DNA of 64,000 nucleotides from an uncultured Candidatus Melainabacteria bacterium (lineage in GTDB: Bacteria; Cyanobacteriota; Vampirovibrionia; Gastranaerophilales; Gastranaerophilaceae): the NCBI GenBank assembly GCA_934692625.1, contig CAKUUC010000006.1:1-64000 (forward strand). Reading direction: 5' to 3'. Made by a program: the position numbers and the translations under genes. The notes beneath the pieces are model-generated. The model saw only the letters and a program-made list of their open reading frames with translations. It ran no database searches and was not told the origin of the DNA. Positions 17,654-25,885 of the stretch are shown here, piece after piece. Position 1 is the stretch's first letter. Each line of letters begins with the position of its first letter.

Positions 17654-18442
17654 ATGAACGGAATTTTAAATGTACAAATAAATATTACACAGGATAAGCC
17701 TGAAATTAACCGCAAAAAGGTTGAACATTTTATAAAAAAATATTCAGATAAAACTTTGGATTTAGTGGTTTTGCCGGAAAATTTTAGTCTTTATGACACA
17801 GATGGTTGTTTGCTGCAAGAAACTCTTGAATTTTTTGTATCGATTGCAAAAAAATTTAATACAAATATTGTTGCAGGTTCAATTGTAGAAAAAGATGGTG
17901 AAAAGTTCTACAATACGAGTTATGTTTTTGATAGAACAGGAAATCTTGCCGGCAAATATAGAAAAATTCATTTGTTAGATTTTATTGGAGAAAAGGAAAG
18001 TGAAAATCTTTCATCTGGAGAAGATTTTGTTGTTGTTGAATTGGATTTTGCAAAAATAGGACTTGCTATAGGGTATGATTTGAGATTTCCTATGATGTAC
18101 AAAAATTTGTCTAATTCCGGTGCGGATATAATTGTTCAGCCGTCAATGTGGACAGTGCCAAACGAAATTTATGAAGATGAGGAAAGTTTGAGATACGCTC
18201 AAGGTATGTGGGTTGCACTGAATAGAACAAGAGCCTATGACAATCAAATATATTTGGTAACGTCAAATCAAACAAAACAGATTAGTGAAATATCAAGTGC
18301 TATTGGGTGTTCACTAATTGTATCGCCTACTTCAGAAGTTCTTGCAAATGCAAAAAATGACCAATGTGCAGTGTATGCTAAAGTGGATATTCAAGCCGCA
18401 AGATATTACAGAAACCTTTGTCCGATTGCAAACATAGATTAG
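17654..18442 (+). CDS. Nitrilase-superfamily protein lacking the catalytic cysteine
   Basis: 262 residues with the carbon-nitrogen hydrolase fold. Two residues of the usual Glu-Lys-Cys triad are present: Glu42 in LPENF and Lys104 in YRKIH. The nucleophile motif that normally reads ICYDLRFPE is IGYDLRFPM here, with Gly140 encoded by GGG at the cysteine position. Families with an intact site include omega-amidases, so the ancestor was probably an amidase. This copy should be inactive as an amidase and may have a binding role. The frame is otherwise intact, so it is not simply a decayed gene. Confidence 0.82.
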   Translation: MNGILNVQINITQDKPEINRKKVEHFIKKYSDKTLDLVVLPENFSLYDTDGCLLQETLEFFVSIAKKFNTNIVAGSIVEKDGEKFYNTSYVFDRTGNLAGKYRKIHLLDFIGEKESENLSSGEDFVVVELDFAKIGLAIGYDLRFPMMYKNLSNSGADIIVQPSMWTVPNEIYEDEESLRYAQGMWVALNRTRAYDNQIYLVTSNQTKQISEISSAIGCSLIVSPTSEVLANAKNDQCAVYAKVDIQAARYYRNLCPIANID

Positions 18443-18599
18443 ATTTTTTGTGCGGAAGGTGCATTTATAATTTCATTTAATTTGTAAACTTTTGTTAATA
18501 ATATAAGCCCAAAAATTAAAGATTTTACTTATAAATGTCGATATTTACCATGTATCGACTAAAGAGTATAAGTTACGAAATCAGAATGAAAGGAAAACA

Positions 18600-20432
18600 A
18601 TGGGTTTAGCGGCATCACAAGCGAGATTATTAACCATAACTGCCAGAAAATCTGACTGTGAGTTTTTGTCAATGTCTTTGTCACATCAAAAACTGTCACT
18701 TGCTCGTGATATGGAACGCGTTTCTTCTGATTATCAAAATGCATTGAGCCAAACAAAATTGGTTTATGATTATTATGGTACAGGCGATACTAGCATAAAT
18801 TTAGATTACGGACTTTTGATGACTCCGTCAGTTTATAACGATTACTATCCAAAAACTGTTACGGATGCTGAAAATAAAGTTATCTTGAACTCTTCTTATG
18901 CAGCAGCAGCAAGAGCAGCAGGTATTCCGGTTGAAGGATTGGAAGGCACTCCTTCTGATTCAGTTCGTAATTCGTTTATTGAAGCTTTGGCAGGTGCCGG
19001 AGTTATTACAGCAACTCGTGCTGCATCTATCGAATCTGTCACTTATGGCAATTCGATTGGCTTGGGTAGCACATCAAATGTTACTGCTTCTTATACACAA
19101 GTTTCGTATGATGAATTAATTGATATGATAGAAGCCTCTACAGGTGGAACTTCTACATTGGATTATGGATTGAATTTTTCAATGACAAGAGGTGAAACAA
19201 ATAGCGAAGGCGATAATTATCTTTCATTGAATATCGGCGGTGAAGGTTTAAGATTAAGAACCTTTGACAAAAATGGTAATGAAAAAAGTACCGTTGGCAA
19301 AGTTGGTGAAGATAATTCAATTAATTTAAAAACTTTATTAACAGGTGATGACCAATTCGTTTTATACTTGAAATCTCCTGAAGGTGCTGCAACACCAATT
19401 ACAGAAGCCGCTTATTTACAACAATTAATATGCGGAAGCGATAATGGCAGAAATTCTTTCAGCCAATATTTGGTTGACATGTTTTCAAGCGTTTTGGGTG
19501 GAGTAAAATCAAACGAAACAGCCTTGCAATATGCTGCAAATGCTGTCTATGATTTGATTTATCCAAATAGCGAAGTACAAACTTGGGCCAATGGTGTTAT
19601 TGCGCTAGACGGTGGTAAATATGTAACAAGTACAGACAGAAAAGACCATGGTGGCGACCATTTGAACAGATATGCAAGTGGTGAAAATAACGGTGAGATG
19701 AGAGATTCCTTGACCGCAATGAGTGCAAACCAAGTATGGCAATATGATAGAAAACATCCAGAAAATGTAGTTTCTAAAAATGCACTTGGTAGTGTCGGTG
19801 TTTCTCTATCATATTGTAGTGATGCATGTTCAAGAGATCAATACCAAGCCGTTGCCGTAAACTTAAATACCTTAGCGAAAGTATTTTTAACTGCTTTTGT
19901 TGAATATCAAGAAGGTATTGACAGTACAAGTTATGCCTATGAACGAGGTTCTAAAGATGCGGCAAATCTATACGACCCGAAGCGTAGCGATTTCCAATTC
20001 ACTATTGCAGGTCAAACAGAAGTTGATAGCGATGATGATAATCTTTATGCAAATTTCTATGATGCTTTATTCAACCAAATTTGTATGAACGGTTGGACTG
20101 AAAATGAACAAATTGAAGATGTTGATTATATGACAGATTTGTTCAAAAACGGATTAGCATTTATTTCATCAATTGCGGAAGACGGATATTACTACCAAGG
20201 TTCTTATTCTACTGACCGTGCAATTTTGGAAGTTTCTGATGAAAGTGCTATTGCAGTTGCAGAAGCAAAATATAATACAGAAAAAGCAAAAATTGAAAAC
20301 AAAGAAGATACTCTTGATATGAAGATGAAAAATCTTGATACTGAAATTTCTTCATTAACAACAGAATATGATTCTACAAAACAAATTATTACAAAAGCCG
20401 TAGAAAAATCATTCAAACGTTATGAAGCGTAA
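18600..20432 (+). CDS. Unknown protein with MGLAASQARLL start and C-terminal coiled coil
   Basis: 610 residues, no recognised domain and no Sec signal. The first 60 residues (MGLAASQARLLTITARKSD...) are amphipathic, and the last 60 (ENKEDTLDMKMKNLDTEISS) form a predicted coiled coil. The centre is rich in Ser, Asn, Asp and Tyr. The 108-residue protein at 58471-58797 looks like a miniature of the two ends. The organisation, helical ends with a variable middle, recalls self-assembling exported proteins such as flagellar hook components, but that is only analogy. GAAAGGAAAA precedes the ATG. Monocistronic. Confidence 0.75.
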   Translation: MGLAASQARLLTITARKSDCEFLSMSLSHQKLSLARDMERVSSDYQNALSQTKLVYDYYGTGDTSINLDYGLLMTPSVYNDYYPKTVTDAENKVILNSSYAAAARAAGIPVEGLEGTPSDSVRNSFIEALAGAGVITATRAASIESVTYGNSIGLGSTSNVTASYTQVSYDELIDMIEASTGGTSTLDYGLNFSMTRGETNSEGDNYLSLNIGGEGLRLRTFDKNGNEKSTVGKVGEDNSINLKTLLTGDDQFVLYLKSPEGAATPITEAAYLQQLICGSDNGRNSFSQYLVDMFSSVLGGVKSNETALQYAANAVYDLIYPNSEVQTWANGVIALDGGKYVTSTDRKDHGGDHLNRYASGENNGEMRDSLTAMSANQVWQYDRKHPENVVSKNALGSVGVSLSYCSDACSRDQYQAVAVNLNTLAKVFLTAFVEYQEGIDSTSYAYERGSKDAANLYDPKRSDFQFTIAGQTEVDSDDDNLYANFYDALFNQICMNGWTENEQIEDVDYMTDLFKNGLAFISSIAEDGYYYQGSYSTDRAILEVSDESAIAVAEAKYNTEKAKIENKEDTLDMKMKNLDTEISSLTTEYDSTKQIITKAVEKSFKRYEA

Positions 20433-20484
20433 TATGAAATTAAAAAACGGTTTGAGATAAATTTTGTGAAATTGCAGTATTATA

Positions 20485-21882
20485 TTAAATATTTTCTAAT
20501 GCTGCAATTTTCATGTCTTTGAAGTCAGGAGTTTTGCCAAACCAAATTTGTTCTGCTGCAAGTGCCTGATGTACAAGCATGTCTAGTCCGTTGATTGTTC
20601 TGTAACCATGCTTTTGTGCAAGTTTCAATAAAATTGTTTTTCTTGGATTGTAGATTACGTCATAAACCAGGGCATGTTTTGGCAAGGTTATGAGTTCGTT
20701 TTCCTCAATCGGAGTCAGGTCGGCTGCTCTACCAAGCATACCTAAAGGTGTCGTATTTACCAAAATATCTATATCTGACAAATCTCTCAAACGTTCAATT
20801 TGGAAGGAATTAAATTCAATGAGTGGAAATTTTTCTCTGAGATATTTCAATAGTTCCAATGTATTAGGAACATTTCTTGTATAAATCTTTATTGATTTTA
20901 CTTGTTCTTGAGCAAGTGCTGTGATTGCTGCTCTTGCAGCGCCACCTGTCCCAAGAATTGCTACGGTTTTTCCGGCAAGAGTTATATCATCTGGGATTGC
21001 TCGGCGAAAACCTAAAACATCTGTGTTGTATCCTTTTAATGTTTTGTCAGAATTGATAACAACCGTGTTTACCGCACCGATTAAGTCCGCCGAAATGTCT
21101 ATTTCGTCCAAAAATAGTACAATCGGAAGTTTCAATGGTATGGTTATATTGAATCCTGCAAAGTTATTGGCTTTTAGGTATTTAATTCTGTCCACCAACA
21201 TTTCTGGCGGGGTTTCTAAAAGTTCGTATGTGCAATTTGCATTAAGGCTCTTAAACCCTGCTTCGTGAATATATGTCGATAAGGAATGCCCTAACGGATA
21301 TCCGATTAAACAAAATTTATTTTGTTTGGTTTCAGGTCGAGGAGTTTCTTCTGTTTGTTTGTCTGGTGAAATTGCCGGCATGATGACTGAAGAATTTATT
21401 TGATTATTGTTATTTGTGCCGAAAGAATAATTCCCACCAAAATTGTTTGTATAAGAGGTTTTTGCTTGTTCTTCTACTGGTGGAATCACTTGAACTGTCG
21501 GTTGTGAACTAGGTTCTGAAGTTTGTTGATACAAAGCTTGCGGAGTCTGTTCAATAGGTTGAGGCTGAACAGGTGTGGTTGAACTTTGTTGCGTGTAATA
21601 CGAGGTTGTCCAAGTGCTTTGAGTCGTTGACTGACTTGGTGATACTACTGCTTGTTGAGTTTGAAAAGTGTTTTCAGTTTGTTGAATTTGTGTTGGTGTT
21701 TGCTCAGTAGTTGAATGGTTCAATGCACTAAATCCGCTTGTTTGAGCGGGTGTGGTTTCTGTTGAAGATGAGGAATTAGCTTCTGCTTCCATTTGTTTTT
21801 TTAATTCCATTATCGAAATACTAACGCCTTCTGCTTTTAATTGCTTGTATCGCGCAAATAATTCTTCTTTACTGACTGCCAT
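20485..21882 (-). CDS. aroE: Shikimate dehydrogenase with long disordered N-terminal extension
   Basis: 465 residues. Residues about 189-465 are a normal AroE: GYPLGHSLS, FNITIPLK with the catalytic Lys, GAVNTV, the NADP-binding ILGTGGAARAA and the C-terminal helices. It reduces 3-dehydroshikimate. The first 188 residues are unusual: a short helical start (KEELFARYKQLKAEG) and then a Gln/Thr/Ser/Pro-rich low-complexity stretch. The start has upstream support and the extension stays in frame, so the fusion looks genuine. No other aromatic-pathway genes are nearby. Confidence 0.92.
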   Translation of the reverse strand: MAVSKEELFARYKQLKAEGVSISIMELKKQMEAEANSSSSTETTPAQTSGFSALNHSTTEQTPTQIQQTENTFQTQQAVVSPSQSTTQSTWTTSYYTQQSSTTPVQPQPIEQTPQALYQQTSEPSSQPTVQVIPPVEEQAKTSYTNNFGGNYSFGTNNNNQINSSVIMPAISPDKQTEETPRPETKQNKFCLIGYPLGHSLSTYIHEAGFKSLNANCTYELLETPPEMLVDRIKYLKANNFAGFNITIPLKLPIVLFLDEIDISADLIGAVNTVVINSDKTLKGYNTDVLGFRRAIPDDITLAGKTVAILGTGGAARAAITALAQEQVKSIKIYTRNVPNTLELLKYLREKFPLIEFNSFQIERLRDLSDIDILVNTTPLGMLGRAADLTPIEENELITLPKHALVYDVIYNPRKTILLKLAQKHGYRTINGLDMLVHQALAAEQIWFGKTPDFKDMKIAALENI

Positions 21883-21987
21883 TTTAACACCCTTTTATAA
21901 ATTAACTCATTCGCAGTTTTATTATACAAAATTTTTATGATTTTAACAAATTTTATTTAGAGGTTTCCAAATTGATATATTCACAAG

Positions 21988-22020
21988 AAAAGAACCCAAT
22001 AAACATTGGGTTCTTTTTTC
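21988..22020 (-). terminator. Terminator of rpmE
   Basis: AAAGAACCCAAT / ATTGGGTTCTTT with runs of A and T on either side. It can act on both strands; rpmE ends just beside it. Confidence 0.8.
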
Positions 22021-22036
22021 AAAACATTTAACGAAA

Positions 22037-22240
22037 TTAGTTTTTCTTTCCGTATCTTTTGTTGAATCTTTCAACTCTACCTTCAGAGTCTAAGATTTTT
22101 TGTTGACCGGTGTAGAATGGGTGGCAGTTGTTGCAAATTTCAACAGTCAAACCTTCTACTACTGAACCTGTTTCGATTTCGTTACCACAAACACATTTGA
22201 TTGTAGTTTTCTTATAATCAGGATGAATACCTTTTTTCAT
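22037..22240 (-). CDS. rpmE: 50S ribosomal protein L31
   Basis: 67 residues, the zinc-binding form: CVCGNE at 16-20 and CNNCHPFYTG form the C4 ribbon, followed by the signature FYTGQQK and a basic tail. It is the single-gene type, with its own terminator downstream. Confidence 0.96.
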   Translation of the reverse strand: MKKGIHPDYKKTTIKCVCGNEIETGSVVEGLTVEICNNCHPFYTGQQKILDSEGRVERFNKRYGKKN

Positions 22241-22352
22241 ATTTACCTCTTTCCGTCAAGATTCCAAACTTGAACATTTATTTACATTCGACTAATGTGA
22301 TTTTATAACACTAAATCATGAAAAGCAAGTCTATTTTACAAATATTTACCCC

Positions 22353-22694
22353 TTACCATTTTTTGAAAATGAAAAATACAGCCAAAATAATAAAACAAAA
22401 ACCGACAAGGTAATTCCATTTGAATTGTTCTTTCAAATAAAGAACCGAAAATACACTAAAAACAACAAGAGTGATGACTTCTTGAATGGTTTTTAATTGC
22501 GCTGCATTGTACACTTCGTAGCCGATACGGTTGGCAGGAACTTGAAAACAATATTCAAACAAAGCAATTCCCCAACTGATTAAAATGACAATCCAAAGAG
22601 CCGGAGTTTTGAATTTTAAATGTCCGTACCACGCAAAAGTCATGAAAATGTTTGAAATTATTAACAAAATTATCGGTAAAATTGCCCTTACCAT
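22353..22694 (-). CDS. DMT-family small membrane protein (DUF486-type)
   Basis: 113 residues from the ATG at 22694, which has AAGGAAGG upstream; an in-frame extension to 22793 runs through tandem repeats and is unlikely to be translated. There are four membrane helices with the DUF486-like features ISNIFMTFAWYGHLK, FEYCFQVPANRIGY and QLKTIQEV. Members are related to drug/metabolite transporters, but no substrate is established. Divergent from the tRNA cluster. Confidence 0.75.
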   Translation of the reverse strand: MVRAILPIILLIISNIFMTFAWYGHLKFKTPALWIVILISWGIALFEYCFQVPANRIGYEVYNAAQLKTIQEVITLVVFSVFSVLYLKEQFKWNYLVGFCFIILAVFFIFKKW

Positions 22695-22713
22695 GAGTTT
22701 TTGACCTTCCTTT

Positions 22714-22749
22714 TTATAAACCAAATTATAAACCAAATTATAAACCAAA
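22714..22749. repeat. Three 12-base tandem repeats
   Basis: TTATAAACCAAA occurs three times in a row. Read on the minus strand each unit supplies a TATAA-like box just upstream of the small membrane protein gene, so copy number could affect its promoter. Confidence 0.7.
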
Positions 22750-22758
22750 TAAAAATGC

Positions 22759-22787
22759 TTGACAGTAAATTTTTTTTTGCATATAAT
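22759..22787 (+). promoter_or_regulatory. Consensus promoter of the tRNA cluster
   Basis: TTGACA at 22759-22764, a 17-base spacer and TATAAT at 22782-22787: a perfect housekeeping-sigma promoter 16 bases before the first tRNA. Confidence 0.9.
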
Positions 22788-22803
22788 CAACACATAAACA
22801 CAC

Positions 22804-22876
22804 GCCGGTATAGCTCAATTGGCAGAGCAACGGTTTTGTAAACCGTAGGTTGTAGGTTCGAGTCCCATTACCGGCT
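22804..22876 (+). tRNA. tRNA-Thr (TGT)
   Basis: 73-base cloverleaf: acceptor GCCGGTA/TACCGGC, D arm, anticodon loop TTTGTAA giving TGT, and T arm GTAGGTTCGAGTCCC-type. The CCA is not encoded. Confidence 0.95.
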
Positions 22877-22988
22877 TTTTTAATGAAAAAGTTATCCGTG
22901 CAAGTCTTTCTAATAGGAAGTAAGGTAGACTTAAATAAAAGAAAACTGAAATTACTTGCCGCCGGAAACACTTTTCATAACTGCTCAA

Positions 22989-23060
<72 letters not shown>

Positions 23061-23095
23061 ATTTTAAAACCCGAAACGGGATAACAATTAAATAA

Positions 23096-23181
<86 letters not shown>

Positions 23182-23184
23182 TCT

Positions 23185-23213
23185 TAAAAACACCTGAAAG
23201 GGTGTTTTTTTAT
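23185..23213 (+). terminator. Terminator of tRNA cluster
   Basis: AAAAACACC-TGAAA-GGTGTTTTTTT, a short stem with a long T tract directly after tRNA-Tyr. Confidence 0.85.
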
Positions 23214-23235
23214 TATCGTAATTAGGAGTTTAATT

Positions 23236-23700
23236 ATGGGTATTAACAGAGCTAAATTGATAGAGCTTCAACAAAAATTAGAAAATTATGAAAAAATAGA
23301 AAACAAAGAAGAATTAAGAAAATCTTATGCTTCAAGAAATTATAATGAGAATAACTTAGATGGAGAATACTGGAAAGAATTTCCTTACGATGAAAAATAT
23401 TTAGTAAGCAATAAAGGAAGAATAAAATTCAATGGAGTTATACAACATCAAACAGAAAAAATTAATCCTGAAACAGGTGAAAAAATGTGGGGTTATTTAG
23501 TTTTAGAAAATAAAAATCTAAGCCGAGAGTATATATATAGATTTGTGGCTTATACTTTTTTAGGAAAAATTGAAAATGACGGTTATCATGTACACCATAT
23601 TACAAATGACGGAAATGATAATAGCGTTGATAATTTAATATTATTAACTGCAAGTGAACATTCAAGAGTTCATGGTTCTAAAATTGGAGAATGGGAATAA
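23236..23700 (+). CDS. NUMOD4/HNH-type endonuclease
   Basis: 154 residues. A NUMOD4-like part (GEYWKEFPYDEKYLVSNKGRIK near residue 40) is followed by an HNH_3-type nuclease (YRFVAYTFLG, then YHVHHITNDGNDNSVDNLILLTASEH). Such proteins are usually free-standing homing nucleases of phages or islands. It starts 22 bases after the tRNA terminator with a good AGGAG. Overlap with the next gene implies a two-gene unit. Confidence 0.85.
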   Translation: MGINRAKLIELQQKLENYEKIENKEELRKSYASRNYNENNLDGEYWKEFPYDEKYLVSNKGRIKFNGVIQHQTEKINPETGEKMWGYLVLENKNLSREYIYRFVAYTFLGKIENDGYHVHHITNDGNDNSVDNLILLTASEHSRVHGSKIGEWE

Positions 23701-24431
23701 TGACTATAAATATTAATTTTAAATATACAGAAGATGCCAACGGAAAAGATCCTGACATTCATAGTGCACAGTTGAGAGAAGATTTATTATATCTTTATAG
23801 AAAAGAATTGCCCAATGGGGTTTTATTTGACATACAAAAAGGGAAAGATATTACTGACGATTATTTAGTTTGGAATGGTTGGCGATTCTCTAGTGACTCA
23901 ATCACAAACACTTATACTCATCAAAAAAATTATCAATGGATGATTCAAGAATTAGAAAAAACAGCTTTCTATGAAGAATTAATCAATAAATACAGAGCGG
24001 TTGATTACACAATAGGTTGCCATATTATTTATCCTAAAAACAATAATAAAAATAATCCTAAGTCATACTCAATAAACCAAGCTCGAGGAACTAACTCTAA
24101 AATTCTTGACAGAATGGATTTAACATTAGAATGTATAAGAAGATTTTATAATAATGAAAACAGTCCTTTGTATGATAAATTGGAAGAAATTTCATATTTC
24201 TTTGATTTATTTAAAGATAAAACTGGAAAGAATGGTTTTGAGAATTATGTAGATTTCTTCTATTTAAATGACTTATTAGTAAATAGTGATTACACAAAAA
24301 TTAATTATTTCTTGCCATTTGATAATTTTGAAAGACTCCCAAAACCGCAAGATACAAACGAATGGAAAGTATTTTGTGAAAAACAAATAGACTTCATAAA
24401 TGCAAGAAATATAAGAATCAGTAAACTATAA
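23700..24431 (+). CDS. DUF6994-like protein
   Basis: 243 residues from the ATG that overlaps the HNH stop codon (TAATG); GGAG lies 10 bases upstream. I recognise a pattern like DUF6994: DYTIGCHIIYPK, SINQARG, ILDRMDLTLECIRRFY, YVDFFYLNDLL, and FLPFDNF near the end. No biochemical role is known to me. It is soluble, without a signal. Its tight coupling to an HNH nuclease suggests joint transfer; whether it has any protective or regulatory link to the nuclease is open. Confidence 0.6.
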   Translation: MTININFKYTEDANGKDPDIHSAQLREDLLYLYRKELPNGVLFDIQKGKDITDDYLVWNGWRFSSDSITNTYTHQKNYQWMIQELEKTAFYEELINKYRAVDYTIGCHIIYPKNNNKNNPKSYSINQARGTNSKILDRMDLTLECIRRFYNNENSPLYDKLEEISYFFDLFKDKTGKNGFENYVDFFYLNDLLVNSDYTKINYFLPFDNFERLPKPQDTNEWKVFCEKQIDFINARNIRISKL

Positions 24432-24584
24432 TATTCCTGTTATCCTATAGTTAATTTTATCTTGTTTTGGGTGTTAAAAATTCACAAAAATAAATTACAT
24501 CTCCCATAGCAAAAAAATACTTTTATGGATTTTACATACTTAGTTGAAATTTTAATTTAATATGTAATAATAAAAATCAATATT

Positions 24585-25280
24585 ATGACAAAGAACAATA
24601 TCTACATACAACCGAATAACACATTTTCATCTTTTAAAACTTATTCTTTTTACAATAATTCAGTAGAAACTTCAAAAAATAACCATAGAATAAGAGCGTA
24701 TAGCCGTGATATTTCAAATGCAGATAAGACTAAAGCCCTCATTGGTTCTTCTCTTGGGACAATTATCCCGGTATTATTAATGATGAAAAAACAAAATATT
24801 AAAAATCCATTAAAATTAACATATGAAATGAAAGATATGATTACCACCGCCGCCGGTTCAATTATTGGAGGTGTCGGCTTAGGGTTAATTGGAGAAAAAA
24901 AAGAAGTACAAAAAAACAGATTAAAAGAAGGTTTGTTTCAATTTATGAATGCATCTATTCCAACTTGGATAGTTGGCGGCGTTCTTAGTCTTTGCCAAAA
25001 TAGTGAAAAATATAGTAACAAATGGACAAAAATACTATCTGTATGCGGAGGACTCTTAGTTGGAATGTATGGTTCGGCAGCATTATCAAATCTCATTACA
25101 GACCCCAAAGACAAATATCCTGACAGAAAACTTTCGCCTAAAGATGCCCTAGCTAATATTGATGATGGCATCGGTGCATTAGCATTAGCAAAGCTTCCGA
25201 TTATTGAAAAACTTAACATTGGGAGTTTTCTACCGGTTATTTATATGGCTTGCGGATATCGTGCAGGTCAAAGTAATTAA
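24585..25280 (+). CDS. Unknown membrane protein
   Basis: 231 residues with two or more glycine-rich hydrophobic segments (LIGSSLGTIIPVLLMM, AAGSIIGGVGLGLI, TWIVGGVLSLC, ILSVCGGLLVGMYGSAAL). The N-terminal 50 residues are polar and Asn/Ser-rich. No domain recognised. It resembles the other Gly-rich membrane proteins of this window (25866, 34514, 38855). No clear ribosome binding site precedes the ATG. Confidence 0.65.
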   Translation: MTKNNIYIQPNNTFSSFKTYSFYNNSVETSKNNHRIRAYSRDISNADKTKALIGSSLGTIIPVLLMMKKQNIKNPLKLTYEMKDMITTAAGSIIGGVGLGLIGEKKEVQKNRLKEGLFQFMNASIPTWIVGGVLSLCQNSEKYSNKWTKILSVCGGLLVGMYGSAALSNLITDPKDKYPDRKLSPKDALANIDDGIGALALAKLPIIEKLNIGSFLPVIYMACGYRAGQSN

Positions 25281-25375
25281 AATTTGTTAACAAACTCAGC
25301 AAATACGATATTGTTTGCATCGGAACAGGTTTAATGATGGCATAAGAGTTCCCCTTATTATAATTTCAGAAAAAA

Positions 25376-25597
25376 TTAAACTTCAATCTCTTTGAAAAAA
25401 TCATTCACATCAACCTTTAAGATTTTAGATAGTTTAAAAATAACCAAAGCACTCGGAATTACAACGCCACGTTCGATTTTTCCAACATAATTTATGCTCA
25501 TATCAAGTAATTCCGCCAATTTATCTGGTGTGTAATGCCTTCTCAGACGTTCAGCCCTGATATTTGCTCCTAAAATATATCCAAAATCATTTTCCAT
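25376..25597 (-). CDS. XRE-family helix-turn-helix regulator
   Basis: 73 residues from the ATG (a TTG two codons upstream is possible). It consists of one Cro/CI helix-turn-helix: LGANIRAERLRRHYTPDKLAELLDMSINYVGKIERG. It is divergent from the broken prepilin at 25682, and the inverted repeat CAATATT-CTAT-AATATTG at 25601-25618 lies at its own start. There is no ribosome binding site; TAGAAT sits 7 bases before the ATG, so the message may be leaderless. The same XRE/prepilin layout occurs at 59.6 kb. Confidence 0.85.
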   Translation of the reverse strand: MENDFGYILGANIRAERLRRHYTPDKLAELLDMSINYVGKIERGVVIPSALVIFKLSKILKVDVNDFFKEIEV

Positions 25598-25600
25598 AGA

Positions 25601-25618
25601 CAATATTCTATAATATTG
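25601..25618. promoter_or_regulatory. Putative XRE operator
   Basis: Perfect 7-base inverted repeat CAATATT / AATATTG with a 4-base spacer, overlapping the expected -10 region of the XRE gene. The intergenic region at 59676-59692 has a similar palindrome with CAATA/TATTG half-sites. Confidence 0.5.
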
Positions 25619-25681
25619 GCATAAGTGACAAAAGAGATTATTATAAATATAATATTTACTATAATAATTAAAAGAGGAACT

Positions 25682-25885
25682 ATGATAATTAAGTCAAAAG
25701 CTTTTACTTTGGCAGAAGTTTTGATAACACTTGGAATTATTGGCATAATTTCAGCCATTACAATACCTATACTAATCAATAATTATAGAAAGAAAGTAAG
25801 TAGGTCAGTAGTAGGTCAGGCACTGCCTGACACAATTATATTGATTTTACTCCAACGCAAATGCGTTATGCAATTAAATCTCTAA
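25682..25885 (+). pseudogene. Truncated prepilin-like gene cut by a REP element
   Basis: It begins like an intact prepilin (MIIKSKAFTLAEVLITLGIIG...INNYRKKV) with AGAGG upstream, but after about 40 codons the frame enters the REP sequence at 25805-25834 and ends after 67 codons with no globular domain. The rest of a normal 240-residue prepilin is missing from the downstream DNA, so an insertion plus deletion is likely. The remaining peptide is only the membrane helix. Confidence 0.85.
25811..25834 (+). repeat. REP palindrome inside the prepilin remnant
   Basis: GTAG foot at 25811-25814 followed by the perfect palindrome GTCAGGCA-C-TGCCTGAC (25815-25831). It is identical to the REP at 26842-26862 and preceded by the same GTAGG-rich run. 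Confidence 0.9.

Noticed and set aside
22694..22793. N-terminal extension of the small DMT protein
   Set aside because: It translates the 12-base tandem repeats (VYNLVYNLVY) and lacks a ribosome binding site; the internal ATG has one.
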